64,000 bases of DNA from Marinoscillum furvescens DSM 4134 (GCF_003386095.1 NZ_QREG01000008.1:62001-126000), one strand, 5' to 3'; shown: positions 38,267 to 50,980, counted from the first letter of the stretch. The notes: generated from the letters alone by a model not told the origin. A program made the numbers and translations.

Positions 38267-40372
38267 TTAAACCGCTTCTCCTTTTGTTTTAGCAATAACC
38301 GTCTCAGCCAGGTTATTAGGAACCTGATCATAATGTGAGAACGTCAGTGAAGCAGTAGCTCTACCAGAACTCATAGTACGAAGATCAGTTACATATCCAA
38401 ATAGCTCACTCAAAGGCACATCACCTTTCACTACAGTAGAGGTACCTTTGGTATCCATACCTTTCATGATTCCTCTTCTTCTGTTAAGGTCACCAGTGAT
38501 TGATCCGGTATATTCATCAGGAGTCACAACATCTACCGCCATGATTGGCTCTAGCAATGCAGGCTTAGCTTTAGCAGCAGCAGCCTTGAATCCCATCTTA
38601 GCAGCCAATTCGAAAGATAGTGCATCGGAATCCACATCGTGGAATGATCCATGGAACAATCTTACTTTCAAGGAATCAATAGGGAATCCAGCCAAAGGAC
38701 CATTTTTCATGGCATCTTTGAATCCCTTCTCGATCGCAGGGATAAACTCTTTAGGAATTACACCACCTACAATTTGATTGACAAACTGCAAGCCTTCACC
38801 TTCGAAATCTTCATCAACTGGCCCGAGTTCGAAGACAATATCTGCGAATTTACCTCGACCACCTGACTGCTTCTTGTAAACCTCTTTGTGTTCAACAGAA
38901 CTGTTCACAGCTTCTTTGTATGCGACCTGAGGTGCACCCTGATTGATCTCTACTTTAAACTCACGCTTAAGTCGATCAATGATAATGTCCAGGTGAAGCT
39001 CACCCATACCTCGAAGAATGGTTTGTCCAGTGTCATGATCTGTTTCAACCTGCAAGGTAGGATCCTCTTCCACAAGTTTAGAGATAGCCATTCCAAGCTT
39101 ATCTACATCTGCCTGTGTTTTAGGCTCGATTGCATAACCAATAACCGGATCAGGGAACACCATTGACTCCAGTACAATTTTGCCATTTTCATCGCAAAGT
39201 GTATCTCCCGTCTTAATGTCTTTGAATCCAACAACCGCACCAATATCTCCACAATGAAGGCTATCAATTTGGTTTTGTTTATTGGCATGCATCTGGAAAA
39301 TACGTGAAATACGTTCTTTCTTCTGAGTTCTCATATTATAAACATATGAACCAGAATCAAGCATTCCAGAATATGATCTTACGAAGCACAATCTTCCTAC
39401 GAAAGGATCTGTAGCGATCTTAAAAGCAAGTGCTGAGAATGGATCCTCAGGAGATGGCTTTCTAGTAATTTTATCTTCGGTATCAGGGTCAGTACCCACG
39501 ATGTTATCTCTATCCAGAGGTGAAGGAAGCAATTCCATCACATAGTTGAGCATGGTCTGAACACCCTTGTTTTTGAACGCGGTACCACATGTCATTGGCA
39601 CAAAAGCCAAATCTATAGTAGCTGCTCTGAGAGCTGCGATGATCTCAGCTTCTGTAATTGACTCAGGGTCTTCGAAATATTTTTCTAATAGAGTTTCATC
39701 GTACTCGGCTACAGATTCAAGCAAATGTTCTCTGTATTCATTTACTTCATCTTGCATGTCTTCCGGAATAGGAATCTCTTCCCATGTCATTCCGAAATCA
39801 TCTTCGTTCCACACCATAGCGATGTTAGAAACGAGATCCACAACACCTTTAAAGTTTTCTTCAGCTCCAATTGGTAATTGTAGAGGCACTGCTTTGGTAC
39901 CTAACATTTCCTTTACCTGCTTACACACATTAAGGAAATCAGCACCTTGACGGTCCATCTTATTTACAAACCCGATACGAGCCACTTTATAGTTGTCAGC
40001 AAGTCTCCAGTTAGTTTCTGACTGCGGTTCTACACCATCAACAGCACTAAACAAGAATACCAAACCATCAAGCACACGCAATGAACGGTTCACTTCCACT
40101 GTAAAGTCAACGTGACCAGGAGTATCAATGATATTGATATGATACTCTTGTTCTTTGTATTTCCAGAACACAGTGGTAGCAGCAGAAGTAATGGTAATAC
40201 CTCTTTCTTGCTCTTGCTCCATCCAGTCCATGGTAGCACCACCATCGTGAACTTCTCCGATTTTGTGGTTTACCCCAGAATAAAAAAGAATACGCTCAGT
40301 GGTTGTGGTTTTACCCGCATCGATATGAGCAGCGATACCTATATTTCTGGTGTACTTTAAATCTCTAGCCAT
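38267..40372 (-). CDS. fusA: Elongation factor G
   Basis: The 701-residue GTPase has P-loop [20 protein letters not shown], switch [18 protein letters not shown] and the five-domain length of EF-G. It drives translocation on the ribosome and, with RRF (encoded at 56.3 kb), recycling. It lies 15 bases after rpsG. One domain IV tip segment ([14 protein letters not shown]) and [20 protein letters not shown] are conserved. Confidence 0.98.
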   Translation of the reverse strand: MARDLKYTRNIGIAAHIDAGKTTTTERILFYSGVNHKIGEVHDGGATMDWMEQEQERGITITSAATTVFWKYKEQEYHINIIDTPGHVDFTVEVNRSLRVLDGLVFLFSAVDGVEPQSETNWRLADNYKVARIGFVNKMDRQGADFLNVCKQVKEMLGTKAVPLQLPIGAEENFKGVVDLVSNIAMVWNEDDFGMTWEEIPIPEDMQDEVNEYREHLLESVAEYDETLLEKYFEDPESITEAEIIAALRAATIDLAFVPMTCGTAFKNKGVQTMLNYVMELLPSPLDRDNIVGTDPDTEDKITRKPSPEDPFSALAFKIATDPFVGRLCFVRSYSGMLDSGSYVYNMRTQKKERISRIFQMHANKQNQIDSLHCGDIGAVVGFKDIKTGDTLCDENGKIVLESMVFPDPVIGYAIEPKTQADVDKLGMAISKLVEEDPTLQVETDHDTGQTILRGMGELHLDIIIDRLKREFKVEINQGAPQVAYKEAVNSSVEHKEVYKKQSGGRGKFADIVFELGPVDEDFEGEGLQFVNQIVGGVIPKEFIPAIEKGFKDAMKNGPLAGFPIDSLKVRLFHGSFHDVDSDALSFELAAKMGFKAAAAKAKPALLEPIMAVDVVTPDEYTGSITGDLNRRRGIMKGMDTKGTSTVVKGDVPLSELFGYVTDLRTMSSGRATASLTFSHYDQVPNNLAETVIAKTKGEAV

Positions 40373-40387
40373 TAGTGATTTTGTTTT

Positions 40388-40855
40388 TTAGAATCTGAAA
40401 TGAGAAAATGCTTTGTTGGCTTCAGCCATACGATGTGTATCGTCCTTCTTCTTGATAGAAGCGCCTTCTCCTTTCGCAGCAGCCATGATTTCGCCTGCCA
40501 AACGTTCCATCATAGTCTTTTCGCCTCTAAGACGAGCATACTTGATCATCCATTTGATCCCTAATGAAAGCTTACGCTCAGGTCTTACTTCAACAGGAAC
40601 CTGAAAGGTAGCACCGCCAACACGACGACTTTTCACCTCTACTGCAGGACAAACATTATTCAATGCAGTTTTCCATGTTTCAAGACCATTTTCTCCAGTC
40701 TTGTCCTCTACCAATTTGATGGCACCGTAGAATACTGTATAAGCAATACTCTTTTTGCCTCTCAACATCAGGTTGTTTACAAACTTTGTAACCAATGTAT
40801 CCTGATAAATAGGATCAGGAAGGATGTATCTTTTCTTTGGCTTAGCTTTTCTCAT
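40388..40855 (-). CDS. rpsG: Ribosomal protein S7
   Basis: The 155-residue protein has [40 protein letters not shown] and [21 protein letters not shown]7 organises the head of the 30S subunit at the E site. It is 8 bases after rpsL. Confidence 0.98.
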   Translation of the reverse strand: MRKAKPKKRYILPDPIYQDTLVTKFVNNLMLRGKKSIAYTVFYGAIKLVEDKTGENGLETWKTALNNVCPAVEVKSRRVGGATFQVPVEVRPERKLSLGIKWMIKYARLRGEKTMMERLAGEIMAAAKGEGASIKKKDDTHRMAEANKAFSHFRF

Positions 40856-40863
40856 TTCTCAGA

Positions 40864-41244
40864 TTACTTTTTATCCTTTGGCCTTTTAGCTCCGTATTTC
40901 GATCGTCGTTGCAGTCTGCCATTTACTCCGGCAGTATCCAGTGCACCACGAATGATGTGATAACGCACACCAGGAAGATCTTTCACACGACCACCTCTGA
41001 TCAACACAATAGAGTGCTCCTGAAGGTTGTGACCTTCACCAGGGATGTATGCGTTCACTTCTTTACCATTGGTGAGTCTCACTCTGGCTACTTTTCTCAT
41101 GGCAGAGTTTGGCTTCTTAGGCGTGGTAGTATATACTCTTGTACATACTCCTCTGCGCTGTGGACAAGAATCCAGAGCCGGAGATTTTGACTTAGAAGTC
41201 AGCTTCTTTCTGCCTTTTCTTACTAATTGCTGAATAGTTGGCAT
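40864..41244 (-). CDS. rpsL: Ribosomal protein S12
   Basis: The 126-residue protein has [20 protein letters not shown], the [20 protein letters not shown] segment and [20 protein letters not shown]. The Lys at the streptomycin-contact position in TPKKPNSA is the normal one, which predicts no target-site resistance. S12 acts in decoding. It is the first gene of the str-like unit. Confidence 0.98.
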   Translation of the reverse strand: MPTIQQLVRKGRKKLTSKSKSPALDSCPQRRGVCTRVYTTTPKKPNSAMRKVARVRLTNGKEVNAYIPGEGHNLQEHSIVLIRGGRVKDLPGVRYHIIRGALDTAGVNGRLQRRSKYGAKRPKDKK

Positions 41245-41272
41245 TATGCTTTTACTTATTATTCAAATATCG

Positions 41273-41323
41273 GTCCCGACAAATCGGGACGCAAAGATAG
41301 AAATATTGATTTTATATCACAAT
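41273..41323 (-). promoter_or_regulatory. Promoter with 5' stem-loop before rpsL
   Basis: On the minus strand ATTG (41323-41320), a 20-base spacer and TATCTTTG (41299-41292) form a promoter of the Bacteroidota type. Immediately after the box, GTCCCGA (41290-41284) and TCGGGAC (41279-41273) form a perfect 7-bp stem with a TTTG loop. The expected start site lies at or just before the stem, so the mRNA would begin with it. A second near box, GATATTTG, lies just downstream. Confidence 0.75.
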
Positions 41324-41338
41324 CTAATTAGGAAATAT

Positions 41339-41366
41339 CATGGGAGATTTTTATGCCTCTCCCATG
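41339..41366 (-). terminator. Hairpin terminator at the end of the rpoBC unit
   Basis: CATGGGAGA (41339-41347) and TCTCCCATG (41358-41366) form a perfect 9-bp stem that includes the last codons and stop of the DUF3467 gene. The T-run after it on the minus strand is poor (ATATTTCC). Strength is therefore uncertain, but the position between two units fits a terminator. Confidence 0.6.
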
Positions 41367-41680
41367 GTACCTCCAAAATTCATTGGAAATTTCGGAGCTT
41401 CATCAACACTTTTGATTTCTCCGTAAGTATTTTCAAACTTATTGATGTTGTCTTCTAGTGCTTTAAGAAGCCTTTTGGCATGTTCTGGAGTGATAACCAC
41501 TCTAGATTTCACCTTAGCCTTGGGTACTCCTGGCATTAGACGGATGAAGTCAATAACAAACTCACTACTAGAGTGTGCAATCATTGCAAGGTTTGCATAA
41601 ACTCCCTCTGCCGTCTCCTCAGACAACTCAATGTTGATTTGATTTGACTTATTTTCCTGATTGTCGTCTTTCTGATCCAT
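41351..41680 (-). CDS. DUF3467 domain protein linked to rpoC
   Basis: The 109-residue acidic protein has the DUF3467 pattern: NQINIELSEETAEGVYANLA, MIAHSSSEFVIDFIRLMPG and VKSRVVITPEHAKRLLKAL. The family is small and without a known biochemical role. In Bacteroidota it commonly follows rpoC; here the gap is 1 base, so it is co-transcribed and perhaps co-translated. A role with RNA polymerase is inference from this linkage. Confidence 0.88.
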   Translation of the reverse strand: MDQKDDNQENKSNQINIELSEETAEGVYANLAMIAHSSSEFVIDFIRLMPGVPKAKVKSRVVITPEHAKRLLKALEDNINKFENTYGEIKSVDEAPKFPMNFGGTMGEA

Positions 41681-41681
41681 C

Positions 41682-44600
41682 CTAAGATTCTAATTCTTTA
41701 GATCGTTCAAACTGTTCTTTTGCCGCAACCAGATTCTCGTAATCTTCATTAGAGGTTACGATATGGTTCTGGAAATTTCGGTTTCCGGTTCCAGCTGGAA
41801 TCAGGTGCCCAACAATCACATTTTCTTTCAAGCCAGACAGGTAATCAGCTTTTCCTCGGATAGAAGCTTCACTCAACACTTTGGTCGTTTCCTGGAAGGA
41901 AGCAGCCGAAATAAAGCTTTCGGTACCCAAAGATGCTTGTGTAATCCCCTGAAGGATAGGTCTAGATACTGCTGCTTCAGCATTTCTTACCTGAACGAGT
42001 TTCATGTCACGTCTTTTCAGGTTAGAATTCTCATCTCTCAGCTTTCTGGTAGTGATAATCTGACCAGCTTTTAGAGTCTCAGAATCACCCGGATCAGTGA
42101 CCACTTTCTTATCCAGAATGTTGTCGTTTTCTTCCATGAAGGCAAAACGATCAACTGTTTGATTGGTAAGGAAGCTTGTGTCTCCAGCATCAAGAATTAA
42201 CACTTTCTGCATCATCTGCCTAACGATCACTTCAATGTGCTTGTCATTGATCTTCACCCCTTGCAGACGGTATACTTCCTGGATTTCATTTACCAGATAT
42301 TCCTGAACTGCTGTAGGTCCTTTGATAGACAATATATCAGCAGGTGTAATGGCTCCATCAGATAGGGCATCTCCAGCTCTAATAAAGTCATTATCCTGAA
42401 CCAGGATGTGTTTAGACAAAGGCACCAGGTATCGTTTTTTCACTCCATCCTTAGATTCGATGAAAATTTCACGATTACCACGTTTGATTCCTCCGTAGGT
42501 TACTACACCATCTATCTCACTTACTACCGCAGGATTAGAAGGGTTTCTAGCTTCGAAGAGTTCTGTTACCCTTGGCAGACCCCCTGTAATATCTCTAGAC
42601 TTACCTGTAGATCTTGGAATCTTAGCAAGAACTTGTCCTGCTTTAATTGGATCTCCTTCATCAACAGCAAGGTGAGCACCTACTGGAATGTTATATCCTT
42701 TGGTGTCATCTTTACCCGCAACAACTACTGCAGGGTTTTTCGTCTTATCCTTGGTGTCTATGATAACTTTCTCTCTGTGACCAGTCTGTTCATCAGACTC
42801 TTCTTTGAAAGTAACCCCCTCAATGATGGAGTCAAACTCAGCTTTTCCGTCAAATTCAGCCATGATCACTGCGTTGTACGGATCCCAGCTACAGATTTCA
42901 TCACCTTTGGCAATTTTTTGCCCGTCTTCAACTTTTAGTACCGCACCATATGGTACATGGTTGGTAATTAGTATGCGTTCTTTCTTTGGATCAAGAATTC
43001 GGATTTCACCTGAACGGCCCATCACTTTCTTGATTTTATTACCGTCTTCATCTTCGGCATTTACAGTACGAAGCTCATCGTACTCAATTACACCGTCAAA
43101 CTTCGCTTTGATGTTTGCATCAACTGCGATGTTAGAAGCAGTACCCCCTACGTGGAATGTACGGAGAGTCAGCTGAGTACCCGGCTCACCAATTGACTGA
43201 GCAGCGATTACACCTACAGACTCACCCATGTGTGCCATGCGTCCAGTAGCAAGGTTACGTCCGTAACATTTACCACAAGCTCCCTGCTTGGTTTCACAAG
43301 TGAGTACCGAACGAATTTCTACTTCTTCGATACTTGTTTCCTCGATACGTTCAGCTAATTCTTCAGTGATTTCTGTTCCTGCTTCAACGATCAATTCTTC
43401 TGAAATAGGATCATGAATGTCATGAACAGAGACTCTACCGAGGATACGCTCAGAAAGTGACTCAACAACTTCTTCATTATCCTTAAGTGCTTGCACTCTC
43501 AGTCCACGAAGTGTGCCACAATCCTCTTCATTAACAACCATATCCTGAGCCACATCTACCAATCGACGGGTCAAGTATCCTGCATCTGCAGTTTTTAGTG
43601 CTGTATCTGCAAGACCTTTTCGTGCACCGTGTGTAGAGATAAAGTACTCGATGACATCTAGTCCTTCTTTAAAGTTGGAAAGAATCGGGTTTTCGATAAT
43701 TTCACCTACACTACCCTGAAGATTCTTTTGAGGCTTAGCCATCAAACCTCTCATTCCACCAAGTTGACGAATCTGCTCACGAGAACCTCGTGCACCAGAG
43801 TGCATCATCATATAGATAGAGTTGAAGCCTTGATCATCTTCCTCTAGTTGTTGCATCAGGGTGTTGGTCAACAATGTATTGGTACGTGTCCAGATATCAA
43901 TCACCTGGTTGTAACGCTCATTGTCTGTGATCAGACCCATCAGGTAGTTGTTCCATACGCCCTCTACCTCTTCTTTCGCCTGAGCTACTAGGCCTTCTTT
44001 TTCCTCAGGAATCTGAATATTGTCAAGACCCATTGAAAGACCACCTTTGTAGGCCATTTGGAAACCAAGCTCTTTGATGTCATCCAGGAAGTGCGCTGTG
44101 GTAGCCATTCCTGTGATTTTGAATACATTAGAGATGATCTTTTGGAGCTTCTTCTTAGTAAGCAACTCATCCACGAAACCAACGGCCTCAGGGACGTGCT
44201 GGTTGAACAATACTCGTCCTGCAACGGTCTCAATTATCTTAGTCTCGAGCTCACCTTTCTCATTACGAACTTTCGTTCTCACTTTGATATAGGCGTGTTG
44301 AGAGATTTTCTCTTCGTTAAGGGCAATTACTACTTCCTCGGCATTGTAGAAGGTCAGACCTTCACCTGGAACAGGCTTTTCCGGTGTGCTTCTACGTCCT
44401 TTTGTGATATAGTAAAGACCCAATACCATATCCTGAGATGGTACAGCAATTGGCGCACCATTCGCAGGGTTAAGGATATTGTGAGTTGAAAGCATCAAGA
44501 GTGACGCCTCCAAAATTGCCTCATGACCTAAAGGTACGTGAACAGCCATCTGATCACCATCGAAATCGGCGTTGAATGCCGTACATACTAATGGATGCAG

Positions 44601-45986
44601 CTGAATGGCTTTGCCTTCAATCAGTTTTGGCTGGAATGCCTGAATACCTAGTCTGTGAAGCGTAGGAGCCCGGTTGAGCAGTACTGGATGTCCTTTCAGT
44701 ACATTTTCCAATATATCCCAAACTACAGGATCTTTACGGTCAACGATTTTTTTCGCTGACTTTACCGTCTTTACAATTCCTCGTTCGATGAGTTTACGAA
44801 TGATAAATGGCTTGAAAAGCTCAGCAGCCATATCTTTTGGCAAACCACATTCGTGCATTTTCAGCTCAGGGCCTACAACGATTACCGAACGACCTGAATA
44901 ATCAACACGTTTACCAAGAAGGTTTTGACGGAATCGACCTTGCTTACCTTTCAGCATATCACTCAAAGATTTCAAAGCTCTATTACCATCTGACCTTACA
45001 GCATTGACTTTTCGCGAGTTGTCAAACAACGAGTCAACAGCCTCCTGAAGCATCCTTTTTTCATTTCGAAGGATTACTTCCGGTGCTTTAATATCTATTA
45101 GTCTTTTAAGACGATTGTTTCTGATAATCACTCGACGATAGAGGTCGTTCAAATCAGATGTAGCAAATCGACCACCATCAAGAGGAACCAACGGACGAAG
45201 TTCTGGTGGAATAACAGGGACCATTTTAATGATCATCCACTCAGGTTTGTTTTCGATACGCGTTTTGGCATCTCTAAATGCTTCAACCACTCTCAATCGC
45301 TTGAGTGCCTCAGCCTTACGCTGTTGAGATGTGTCAGTAGCCGCCTGATGACGTAACTCGTAAGAAAGCTCATCAAGTTTAGTTCTTGAAAGTAGCATTT
45401 CCAATGCCTCAGCACCCATTTTGGCGATGAATTTCTGCGGGTCATCATCGTCAAGCATCTGGTTTTCACGAGGCAACTTGTCAAGTATATCCAGGTATTC
45501 CTCTTCTGTGAGGAAGTCCATTTGATTGATACCGTCTTCTTCTTTGATACCTGCCTGAATTACCACGTAGCGTTCGTAGTAAATGATTTGGTCCAACTTT
45601 TTGGTTGGCAAACCAAGGAGGTAACCTATTTTGTTAGGAAGTGATCTGAAATACCAGATGTGCGCTACAGGAACCACCAATTCGATGTGGCCCATACGCT
45701 CTCTACGTACTTTCTTTTCAGTTACTTCCACACCACATCGGTCACATATAATTCCTTTGTAGCGTATTCTTTTATATTTTCCGCAATGACATTCCCAGTC
45801 TTTCACCGGACCGAAGATCCGCTCACAAAACAATCCACCCATCTCAGGTTTGTATGTTCTGTAGTTGATGGTTTCAGGCTGAGTAACTTCACCATGAGAG
45901 CTCTCGAGAATAGACTCAGGTGAAGCCAAGCTAATCGTAACTTTGGAAAAGTCGTTAGTCAGTTTTTTATTTTTTCTGAATGCCAT
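41682..45986 (-). CDS. rpoC: RNA polymerase beta' subunit
   Basis: The 1434-residue protein has the N-terminal zinc motif [20 protein letters not shown], the catalytic magnesium site [15 protein letters not shown], the bridge helix and trigger loop region ([32 protein letters not shown]) and the second zinc site [13 protein letters not shown]. It forms, with RpoB, the active centre. The length is slightly above the 1407 of E. coli. It lies 56 bases after rpoB. Confidence 0.98.
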   Translation of the reverse strand: MAFRKNKKLTNDFSKVTISLASPESILESSHGEVTQPETINYRTYKPEMGGLFCERIFGPVKDWECHCGKYKRIRYKGIICDRCGVEVTEKKVRRERMGHIELVVPVAHIWYFRSLPNKIGYLLGLPTKKLDQIIYYERYVVIQAGIKEEDGINQMDFLTEEEYLDILDKLPRENQMLDDDDPQKFIAKMGAEALEMLLSRTKLDELSYELRHQAATDTSQQRKAEALKRLRVVEAFRDAKTRIENKPEWMIIKMVPVIPPELRPLVPLDGGRFATSDLNDLYRRVIIRNNRLKRLIDIKAPEVILRNEKRMLQEAVDSLFDNSRKVNAVRSDGNRALKSLSDMLKGKQGRFRQNLLGKRVDYSGRSVIVVGPELKMHECGLPKDMAAELFKPFIIRKLIERGIVKTVKSAKKIVDRKDPVVWDILENVLKGHPVLLNRAPTLHRLGIQAFQPKLIEGKAIQLHPLVCTAFNADFDGDQMAVHVPLGHEAILEASLLMLSTHNILNPANGAPIAVPSQDMVLGLYYITKGRRSTPEKPVPGEGLTFYNAEEVVIALNEEKISQHAYIKVRTKVRNEKGELETKIIETVAGRVLFNQHVPEAVGFVDELLTKKKLQKIISNVFKITGMATTAHFLDDIKELGFQMAYKGGLSMGLDNIQIPEEKEGLVAQAKEEVEGVWNNYLMGLITDNERYNQVIDIWTRTNTLLTNTLMQQLEEDDQGFNSIYMMMHSGARGSREQIRQLGGMRGLMAKPQKNLQGSVGEIIENPILSNFKEGLDVIEYFISTHGARKGLADTALKTADAGYLTRRLVDVAQDMVVNEEDCGTLRGLRVQALKDNEEVVESLSERILGRVSVHDIHDPISEELIVEAGTEITEELAERIEETSIEEVEIRSVLTCETKQGACGKCYGRNLATGRMAHMGESVGVIAAQSIGEPGTQLTLRTFHVGGTASNIAVDANIKAKFDGVIEYDELRTVNAEDEDGNKIKKVMGRSGEIRILDPKKERILITNHVPYGAVLKVEDGQKIAKGDEICSWDPYNAVIMAEFDGKAEFDSIIEGVTFKEESDEQTGHREKVIIDTKDKTKNPAVVVAGKDDTKGYNIPVGAHLAVDEGDPIKAGQVLAKIPRSTGKSRDITGGLPRVTELFEARNPSNPAVVSEIDGVVTYGGIKRGNREIFIESKDGVKKRYLVPLSKHILVQDNDFIRAGDALSDGAITPADILSIKGPTAVQEYLVNEIQEVYRLQGVKINDKHIEVIVRQMMQKVLILDAGDTSFLTNQTVDRFAFMEENDNILDKKVVTDPGDSETLKAGQIITTRKLRDENSNLKRRDMKLVQVRNAEAAVSRPILQGITQASLGTESFISAASFQETTKVLSEASIRGKADYLSGLKENVIVGHLIPAGTGNRNFQNHIVTSNEDYENLVAAKEQFERSKELES

Positions 45987-46005
45987 AATTAAATGATCTA
46001 TGTAA

Positions 46006-46029
46006 AGCCCCTTCCGTTAGAAAGGGGCT
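46006..46029 (-). promoter_or_regulatory. Stem-loop between rpoB and rpoC
   Basis: AGCCCCTT (46006-46013) and AAGGGGCT (46022-46029) form a perfect 8-bp stem with an 8-base loop in the 56-base gap between rpoB and rpoC. On the minus strand TTTACATAG follows, a short T-run only. It may be a weak attenuator, an RNase site or a stabilising element. Confidence 0.6.
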
Positions 46030-46042
46030 GATATCCAATTTA

Positions 46043-49000
46043 TTAGTCTAAGGTGATTTCAAGTGCCAGTCCACGCAACTCGTGTACGAGTACGTTGAAT
46101 GATTCCGGAATGTTCGGCTTCTGCATATTTTCACCTTTTACGATAGCTTCGTAAGCCTTCGCTCGTCCGATTACATCATCAGATTTTATCGTCAGGATCT
46201 CCTGGAGAACATTGGCTGCACCGAATGCCTCAAGTGCCCAAACCTCCATCTCACCAAATCGCTGACCACCAAACTGAGCTTTACCTCCTAGTGGTTGCTG
46301 TGTGATTAGTGAGTATGGTCCAATACTACGAGCGTGCATCTTGTCATCCACCAGGTGACCAAGTTTCAGCATATATGCCACCCCTACAGTTACAGGCTGG
46401 TCGAAGCGTTTTCCAGTCAAGCCGTCAAAGAGATATGAACGTCCGAATGATGGCAATCCTGCTTCTTTCAATTCTGCTTGAACCTCGTCTTCAGTAGCAC
46501 CGTCAAATATTGGCGTTGCATATTTTCTTCCAAGTTTCAGACCGGCCCATCCTAGAACTGTTTCGTAGATCTGTCCGATGTTCATACGAGATGGTACACC
46601 CAGTGGGTTTAGAACGATATCTACCGGAGTACCATCTTCCATAAATGGCATATCCTCTTCTCTAACGATTTTCGCCACAACACCTTTGTTACCGTGACGA
46701 CCTGCCATTTTATCACCTACTTTTAGTTTACGCTTTTTAGCTACATAAACTTTAGCCAACTGAACAATACCAGCAGGTAATTCATCTCCTACTTCTAGCG
46801 TAAATCGCTCACGTTTGAAGATCCCTGAAACCTCATTTCTCTTGTTGATGTAATTTTTCACCATCTTGAATATGAGATCATTGGTATGCTCGTCTGTCGC
46901 CCAACCCTCAATAATAAGGTCGGAAATCAAGTTGGCTTCCTCTGGAACATTGTAGTTACTCTCATCTCTGTAAATGTTCTTAGCAGGGAAAAGATTCGCT
47001 TCGATGTTCTTTCTAGAATACTTCGTACCCTTAGACATTACTTCGTCACCAAACTTGTGTTTGATACCCTGACAAGTTTTCCCCTCAAGGAGAGTAGCCA
47101 GCTTATCGATCATTTGGTTACGAATATCAGTAAGATCTTTGCTATAGCGACTCTTCAGAAGTTCAACTTCTTTCTTAGTACGTGCTCGTAGATCTTTATC
47201 TTTCTTAGGACGCGAGAATAGTTTTGTATCAATCACCACTCCTCGAAGTGACGGAGAAGCTTTCAGAGACGCATCTTTCACATCACCAGCCTTATCACCA
47301 AATATCGCTCTCAGGAGTTTCTCCTCAGGAGTTGGATCTGTTTCTCCTTTAGGAGTGATTTTACCTATCAGAATATCTCCTTCACGAATCTCTGCTCCAG
47401 TTCGGATGATACCATTTTCGTCAAGGTTTTTTACCGCCTCTTCGCTAACGTTAGGTATCTCTGAAGTCAACTCTTCTTCACCTCGTTTTGTATCACGAAC
47501 TTCTAGCTCATACTCATCGATATGGATAGAAGTGAATATGTCTTCACGAACAACTTTTTCAGAAATAACTATCGCATCCTCAAAGTTGTATCCTTGCCAA
47601 GGCATATAAGCTACCAACAGGTTTCGACCTAAGGCCAATTCACCTTTTTCTGTAGCAAAACCTTCACATAAAGGTTCCCCTTTCACCACCTTTTGTCCTT
47701 TGTACACAATAGGCTTAAGGTTAACGCATGTGTCCTGGTTAGTTCTTCGGAACTTGGTTAATTCATAAGTAACACTAGGACTGTTGAAAGAAATAAGTAG
47801 ATCTTCCTCCGACCGCTCATATTTTACAACGATCTTTTTGGCATCTACATATTCAATTTCACCATCGCCTTCTGCTACTACAAGCGCTCTCGAGTCAATA
47901 GCCACTCGTTTTTCCAATCCTGTACCCACAATAGGTGCTTGTGGACGCAACAAAGGAACCGCCTGACGTTGCATGTTTGACCCCATCAAAGCACGGTTTG
48001 CATCATCATGCTCAAGGAATGGAATCATTGATGCCGCAACCGAAACAATCTGGTTTGGAGCAACATCCATGTATTTCAGCTCTTTAGGATCTACCACTGG
48101 GAAGTCTCCTTCGAAACGAGCCTTTACCTTATCATTTAGGAAAGTACCTGAATCATCCAACGGCGCATTCGCCTGAGCAATATTGTGAGTATCTTCTTCT
48201 TCTGCAGTCAGATATTTCACGTTTCCAGTCATATCTACCACACCTTCATTCACATCTCTATAAGGTGTCTCGATGAATCCCATCTGGTTCACTTTGGCGT
48301 GAACACAAAGTGATGAAATCAGACCAATATTTGGACCTTCAGGTGTTTCAATAGTACATAGTCGTCCGTAGTGTGTATAGTGAACATCACGAACTTCGAA
48401 ACCAGCACGCTCTCGTGACAGACCACCAGGACCCAACGCGGACATTCTTCGCTTGTGCGTAATCTCCGCCAATGGATTGGTTTGATCCATGAACTGAGAA
48501 AGCTGATTCGTACCAAAGAACGAATTGATTACTGAAGAAAGTGTACGCGCGTTGATCAAATCAACGGGCTTAAAGTCTTCATTATCACGAACGTTCATAC
48601 GCTCACGGATGGTTCTTGCCATACGAGCAAGTCCTACTCCAAATTGTGCGTATAGTTGTTCTCCAACTGTTCTTACACGTCTATTACTAAGGTGGTCAAT
48701 ATCATCAACCACGGCTTTAGAGTTGATCAAGCCTATCAAATACTTAACAATAAGGATAATGTCCTCAGTTGTTAAAGTACGCTTGTCGTATCCAAGCTCA
48801 AGGCCTAATTTTTTGTTGATTCTGTAACGTCCAACTTCACCAAGATCATATCGCTTGTCACTAAAAAACAAGTTTTGGATGATATCTCTTGCCGTCTGCT
48901 CATCAGGAGCGTCGGTGTTTCTAAGTTGACGATAGATCTGCTCTACTGCTTCCTTCTCTGAGTTAGAGTTATCTTTTTGAAGCGTATTATAAATGATAGA

Positions 49001-49912
49001 GTAATCTGTGATGTTCACATCCTTTCTATGAAGGATAATGGACTTTGTTCCAGAGTCGAGGATAGTTTCAATGTCATCCTCACTGATTATGCTGTCACGC
49101 TCTAGAATTACTTCATTTCGATCAATTGATACTACCTCACCAGTATCTTCATCAACGAAATCTTCCGTCCAGGTACGCAAAACACGCGCAGCCAATCTTC
49201 TACCAACTACTTTCTTGAGTTCTGAATCAGTAGCCTCTATTTCTTCAGATAATCCGAATAAATCAAGGATCTGCTTATCCGAACCATAACCTATTGAACG
49301 CAATAGGGTAGTAATTGGGAATTTCTTTTTTCGATCGATATATGCGTACATAACGTTATTTACGTCAGTAGCAAATTCAATCCATGATCCCTTGAAAGGG
49401 ATAATTCTTGCAGAATAAAGCAAGGTACCATTCGTGTGCTTGCTTTGTGCGAAGAACACTCCTGGTGAACGGTGAAGCTGTGAAACAATCACACGCTCTG
49501 CACCATTAATTACGAAAGAACCTTTGGCGGTCATGTATGGGATATTACCCAAGAACACTTCTTGCTCAATGGTTTCAAAATCTTCGTTTTCTTCGTCGTT
49601 ACAAAGCAAACGAAGCTTGGCTTTTAGAGGAACAGAATAAGTCAAGCCACGCTCGATACTTTCATCTACAGAGTATTTAGGTGGATCAACAGTGTAATCA
49701 ACAAATTCCAGTACGAAATTTTCTCTAGAATCGGTGATTGGAAAGTTTTCCATAAACACCTTATAGAGGCCCTCTGAATTTCTCTTCTCTGAAGGAGTGT
49801 CCAATTGGAAGAAATCTTCGAAAGACTTAAGCTGAACGTCCAGAAAATCCGGATAGTCGATTACTGACTTTATGGAAGAGAAATTAATTCTCTCAGATGT
49901 ATTATTAGCCAA
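46043..49912 (-). CDS. rpoB: RNA polymerase beta subunit
   Basis: The 1289-residue protein has the rifampicin pocket [20 protein letters not shown] with the following [20 protein letters not shown]. The residues contacting rifampicin in E. coli (Gln513, Asp516, His526, Arg529, Ser531 equivalents) are the sensitive type. Further motifs are [15 protein letters not shown] and [20 protein letters not shown]. It is 123 bases after rplL; a large hairpin lies in that gap. Confidence 0.98.
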   Translation of the reverse strand: MANNTSERINFSSIKSVIDYPDFLDVQLKSFEDFFQLDTPSEKRNSEGLYKVFMENFPITDSRENFVLEFVDYTVDPPKYSVDESIERGLTYSVPLKAKLRLLCNDEENEDFETIEQEVFLGNIPYMTAKGSFVINGAERVIVSQLHRSPGVFFAQSKHTNGTLLYSARIIPFKGSWIEFATDVNNVMYAYIDRKKKFPITTLLRSIGYGSDKQILDLFGLSEEIEATDSELKKVVGRRLAARVLRTWTEDFVDEDTGEVVSIDRNEVILERDSIISEDDIETILDSGTKSIILHRKDVNITDYSIIYNTLQKDNSNSEKEAVEQIYRQLRNTDAPDEQTARDIIQNLFFSDKRYDLGEVGRYRINKKLGLELGYDKRTLTTEDIILIVKYLIGLINSKAVVDDIDHLSNRRVRTVGEQLYAQFGVGLARMARTIRERMNVRDNEDFKPVDLINARTLSSVINSFFGTNQLSQFMDQTNPLAEITHKRRMSALGPGGLSRERAGFEVRDVHYTHYGRLCTIETPEGPNIGLISSLCVHAKVNQMGFIETPYRDVNEGVVDMTGNVKYLTAEEEDTHNIAQANAPLDDSGTFLNDKVKARFEGDFPVVDPKELKYMDVAPNQIVSVAASMIPFLEHDDANRALMGSNMQRQAVPLLRPQAPIVGTGLEKRVAIDSRALVVAEGDGEIEYVDAKKIVVKYERSEEDLLISFNSPSVTYELTKFRRTNQDTCVNLKPIVYKGQKVVKGEPLCEGFATEKGELALGRNLLVAYMPWQGYNFEDAIVISEKVVREDIFTSIHIDEYELEVRDTKRGEEELTSEIPNVSEEAVKNLDENGIIRTGAEIREGDILIGKITPKGETDPTPEEKLLRAIFGDKAGDVKDASLKASPSLRGVVIDTKLFSRPKKDKDLRARTKKEVELLKSRYSKDLTDIRNQMIDKLATLLEGKTCQGIKHKFGDEVMSKGTKYSRKNIEANLFPAKNIYRDESNYNVPEEANLISDLIIEGWATDEHTNDLIFKMVKNYINKRNEVSGIFKRERFTLEVGDELPAGIVQLAKVYVAKKRKLKVGDKMAGRHGNKGVVAKIVREEDMPFMEDGTPVDIVLNPLGVPSRMNIGQIYETVLGWAGLKLGRKYATPIFDGATEDEVQAELKEAGLPSFGRSYLFDGLTGKRFDQPVTVGVAYMLKLGHLVDDKMHARSIGPYSLITQQPLGGKAQFGGQRFGEMEVWALEAFGAANVLQEILTIKSDDVIGRAKAYEAIVKGENMQKPNIPESFNVLVHELRGLALEITLD

Positions 49913-49978
49913 AGCTTTATCTGTTTTAGTTCGAAATATGGGTCAGAACAATGTGAAGTAGATACAAACAGGAAAAGA

Positions 49979-50007
49979 CCTGACTCCGATACGTATCGGA
50001 GGCCAGG
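49979..50007 (-). promoter_or_regulatory. Strong stem-loop between rplL and rpoB (possible attenuator)
   Basis: CTCCGATAC (49984-49992) and GTATCGGAG (49993-50001) form a 9-bp perfect palindrome, extended by CCTG (49979-49982) and CAGG (50004-50007). On the minus strand TCTTTTCCTG follows. The position matches the rplL-rpoB attenuator of E. coli, which lets part of the polymerases stop before rpoB. The sequence is not similar to that site, so the role is inference. Confidence 0.65.
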
Positions 50008-50035
50008 CCTATACCTTAGTTGATAAATATTGCAA

Positions 50036-50416
50036 TTACTTTAACTCAACTTCGGCACCAGCTTCTTCAAGCTGCTTTTTCAATGCCTCAGCTTCGTCTT
50101 TTGCTACTCCTTCTTTTACGTTGCTAGGAGCACCATCAACCATTTCTTTAGCTTCTTTCAGTCCAAGACCTGTTAGTTCTTTTACAAGCTTAACTACAGC
50201 AAGCTTAGCAGAACCAGCAGACTTCAATACAACGTCGAAAGAAGATTTCTCTTCAGCTCCGTCGCCACCTTCTGCGCCACCACCAGCTACCATTACTGGA
50301 GCTGCTGCTGCTGCAGGCTCAATACCATATTCATCTTTAAGAATTGTAGCTAGCTCATTTACCTCTTTTACTGAAAGGTTTACTAGTTGTTCAGCGAATT
50401 CTTTTAAATCTGCCAT
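50036..50416 (-). CDS. rplL: Ribosomal protein L7/L12
   Basis: The ATG at 50416 gives 126 residues; a TTG four codons upstream is less likely. It has the N-terminal dimerisation helices ([20 protein letters not shown]), an Ala/Gly-rich hinge ([18 protein letters not shown]) and the C-terminal factor-binding domain ([20 protein letters not shown]). L7/L12 forms the stalk that recruits EF-Tu and EF-G. It lies 30 bases after rplJ. Confidence 0.97.
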   Translation of the reverse strand: MADLKEFAEQLVNLSVKEVNELATILKDEYGIEPAAAAAPVMVAGGGAEGGDGAEEKSSFDVVLKSAGSAKLAVVKLVKELTGLGLKEAKEMVDGAPSNVKEGVAKDEAEALKKQLEEAGAEVELK

Positions 50417-50446
50417 TTTAATCGTCAATTAATTTTGTTAATAATC

Positions 50447-50974
50447 TTATTCTCTCTCTGAAAGTGTTTTTACCAAGCCAGCCAAGGTATCTCCACCACT
50501 CTGAAGGGCAGAAACTACGTTCTTAGCAGGTGACTGTAGTAAAGTGATAACCTCACCAATAAGTTCTTGCTTAGACTTGAGCTTGCTCAATGCGTCTAAT
50601 TGATCCTCACCGATGAATATATCTGAATCTATGGAAGCAGCCTTAAACTTAGGTCTTTGATCCTTGTCTTCCTTTTTAAAGTCTTTGATGACTTTTGCAG
50701 GAACGTTAGCATTTTCATTGACGAACATAACGCCTGAAAATCCCTTAAGTACATTGTCCAGCTCGGAGTAATCTCCTTCTATGCCATCCAATGCTTTTTT
50801 GATCAAAGTATTTTTTACCACTTTGTATTCAACACCCTTGTTGAAACACATCTCACGGAACTTGTTGATTTCTGCAACAGTAAGTCCTGAAGTGTCAGTG
50901 ATGTAGAAGTGATCTGTCTGCTGGAACTTCTCAGTTAAACCAGCTATCAATTGTGCTTTTTCTTCTCTAGTCAT
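50447..50974 (-). CDS. rplJ: Ribosomal protein L10
   Basis: The 175-residue protein has MTREEKAQLIAGLTEKFQQT, FYITDTSGLTVAEINKFREM and KVVKNTLIKKAL. Its C-terminal helix holds the L7/L12 dimers and the N-terminal part binds 23S rRNA. In other bacteria L10-L12 represses its own mRNA. It lies 6 bases after rplA. Confidence 0.97.
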   Translation of the reverse strand: MTREEKAQLIAGLTEKFQQTDHFYITDTSGLTVAEINKFREMCFNKGVEYKVVKNTLIKKALDGIEGDYSELDNVLKGFSGVMFVNENANVPAKVIKDFKKEDKDQRPKFKAASIDSDIFIGEDQLDALSKLKSKQELIGEVITLLQSPAKNVVSALQSGGDTLAGLVKTLSERE

Positions 50975-50980
50975 AACGTC

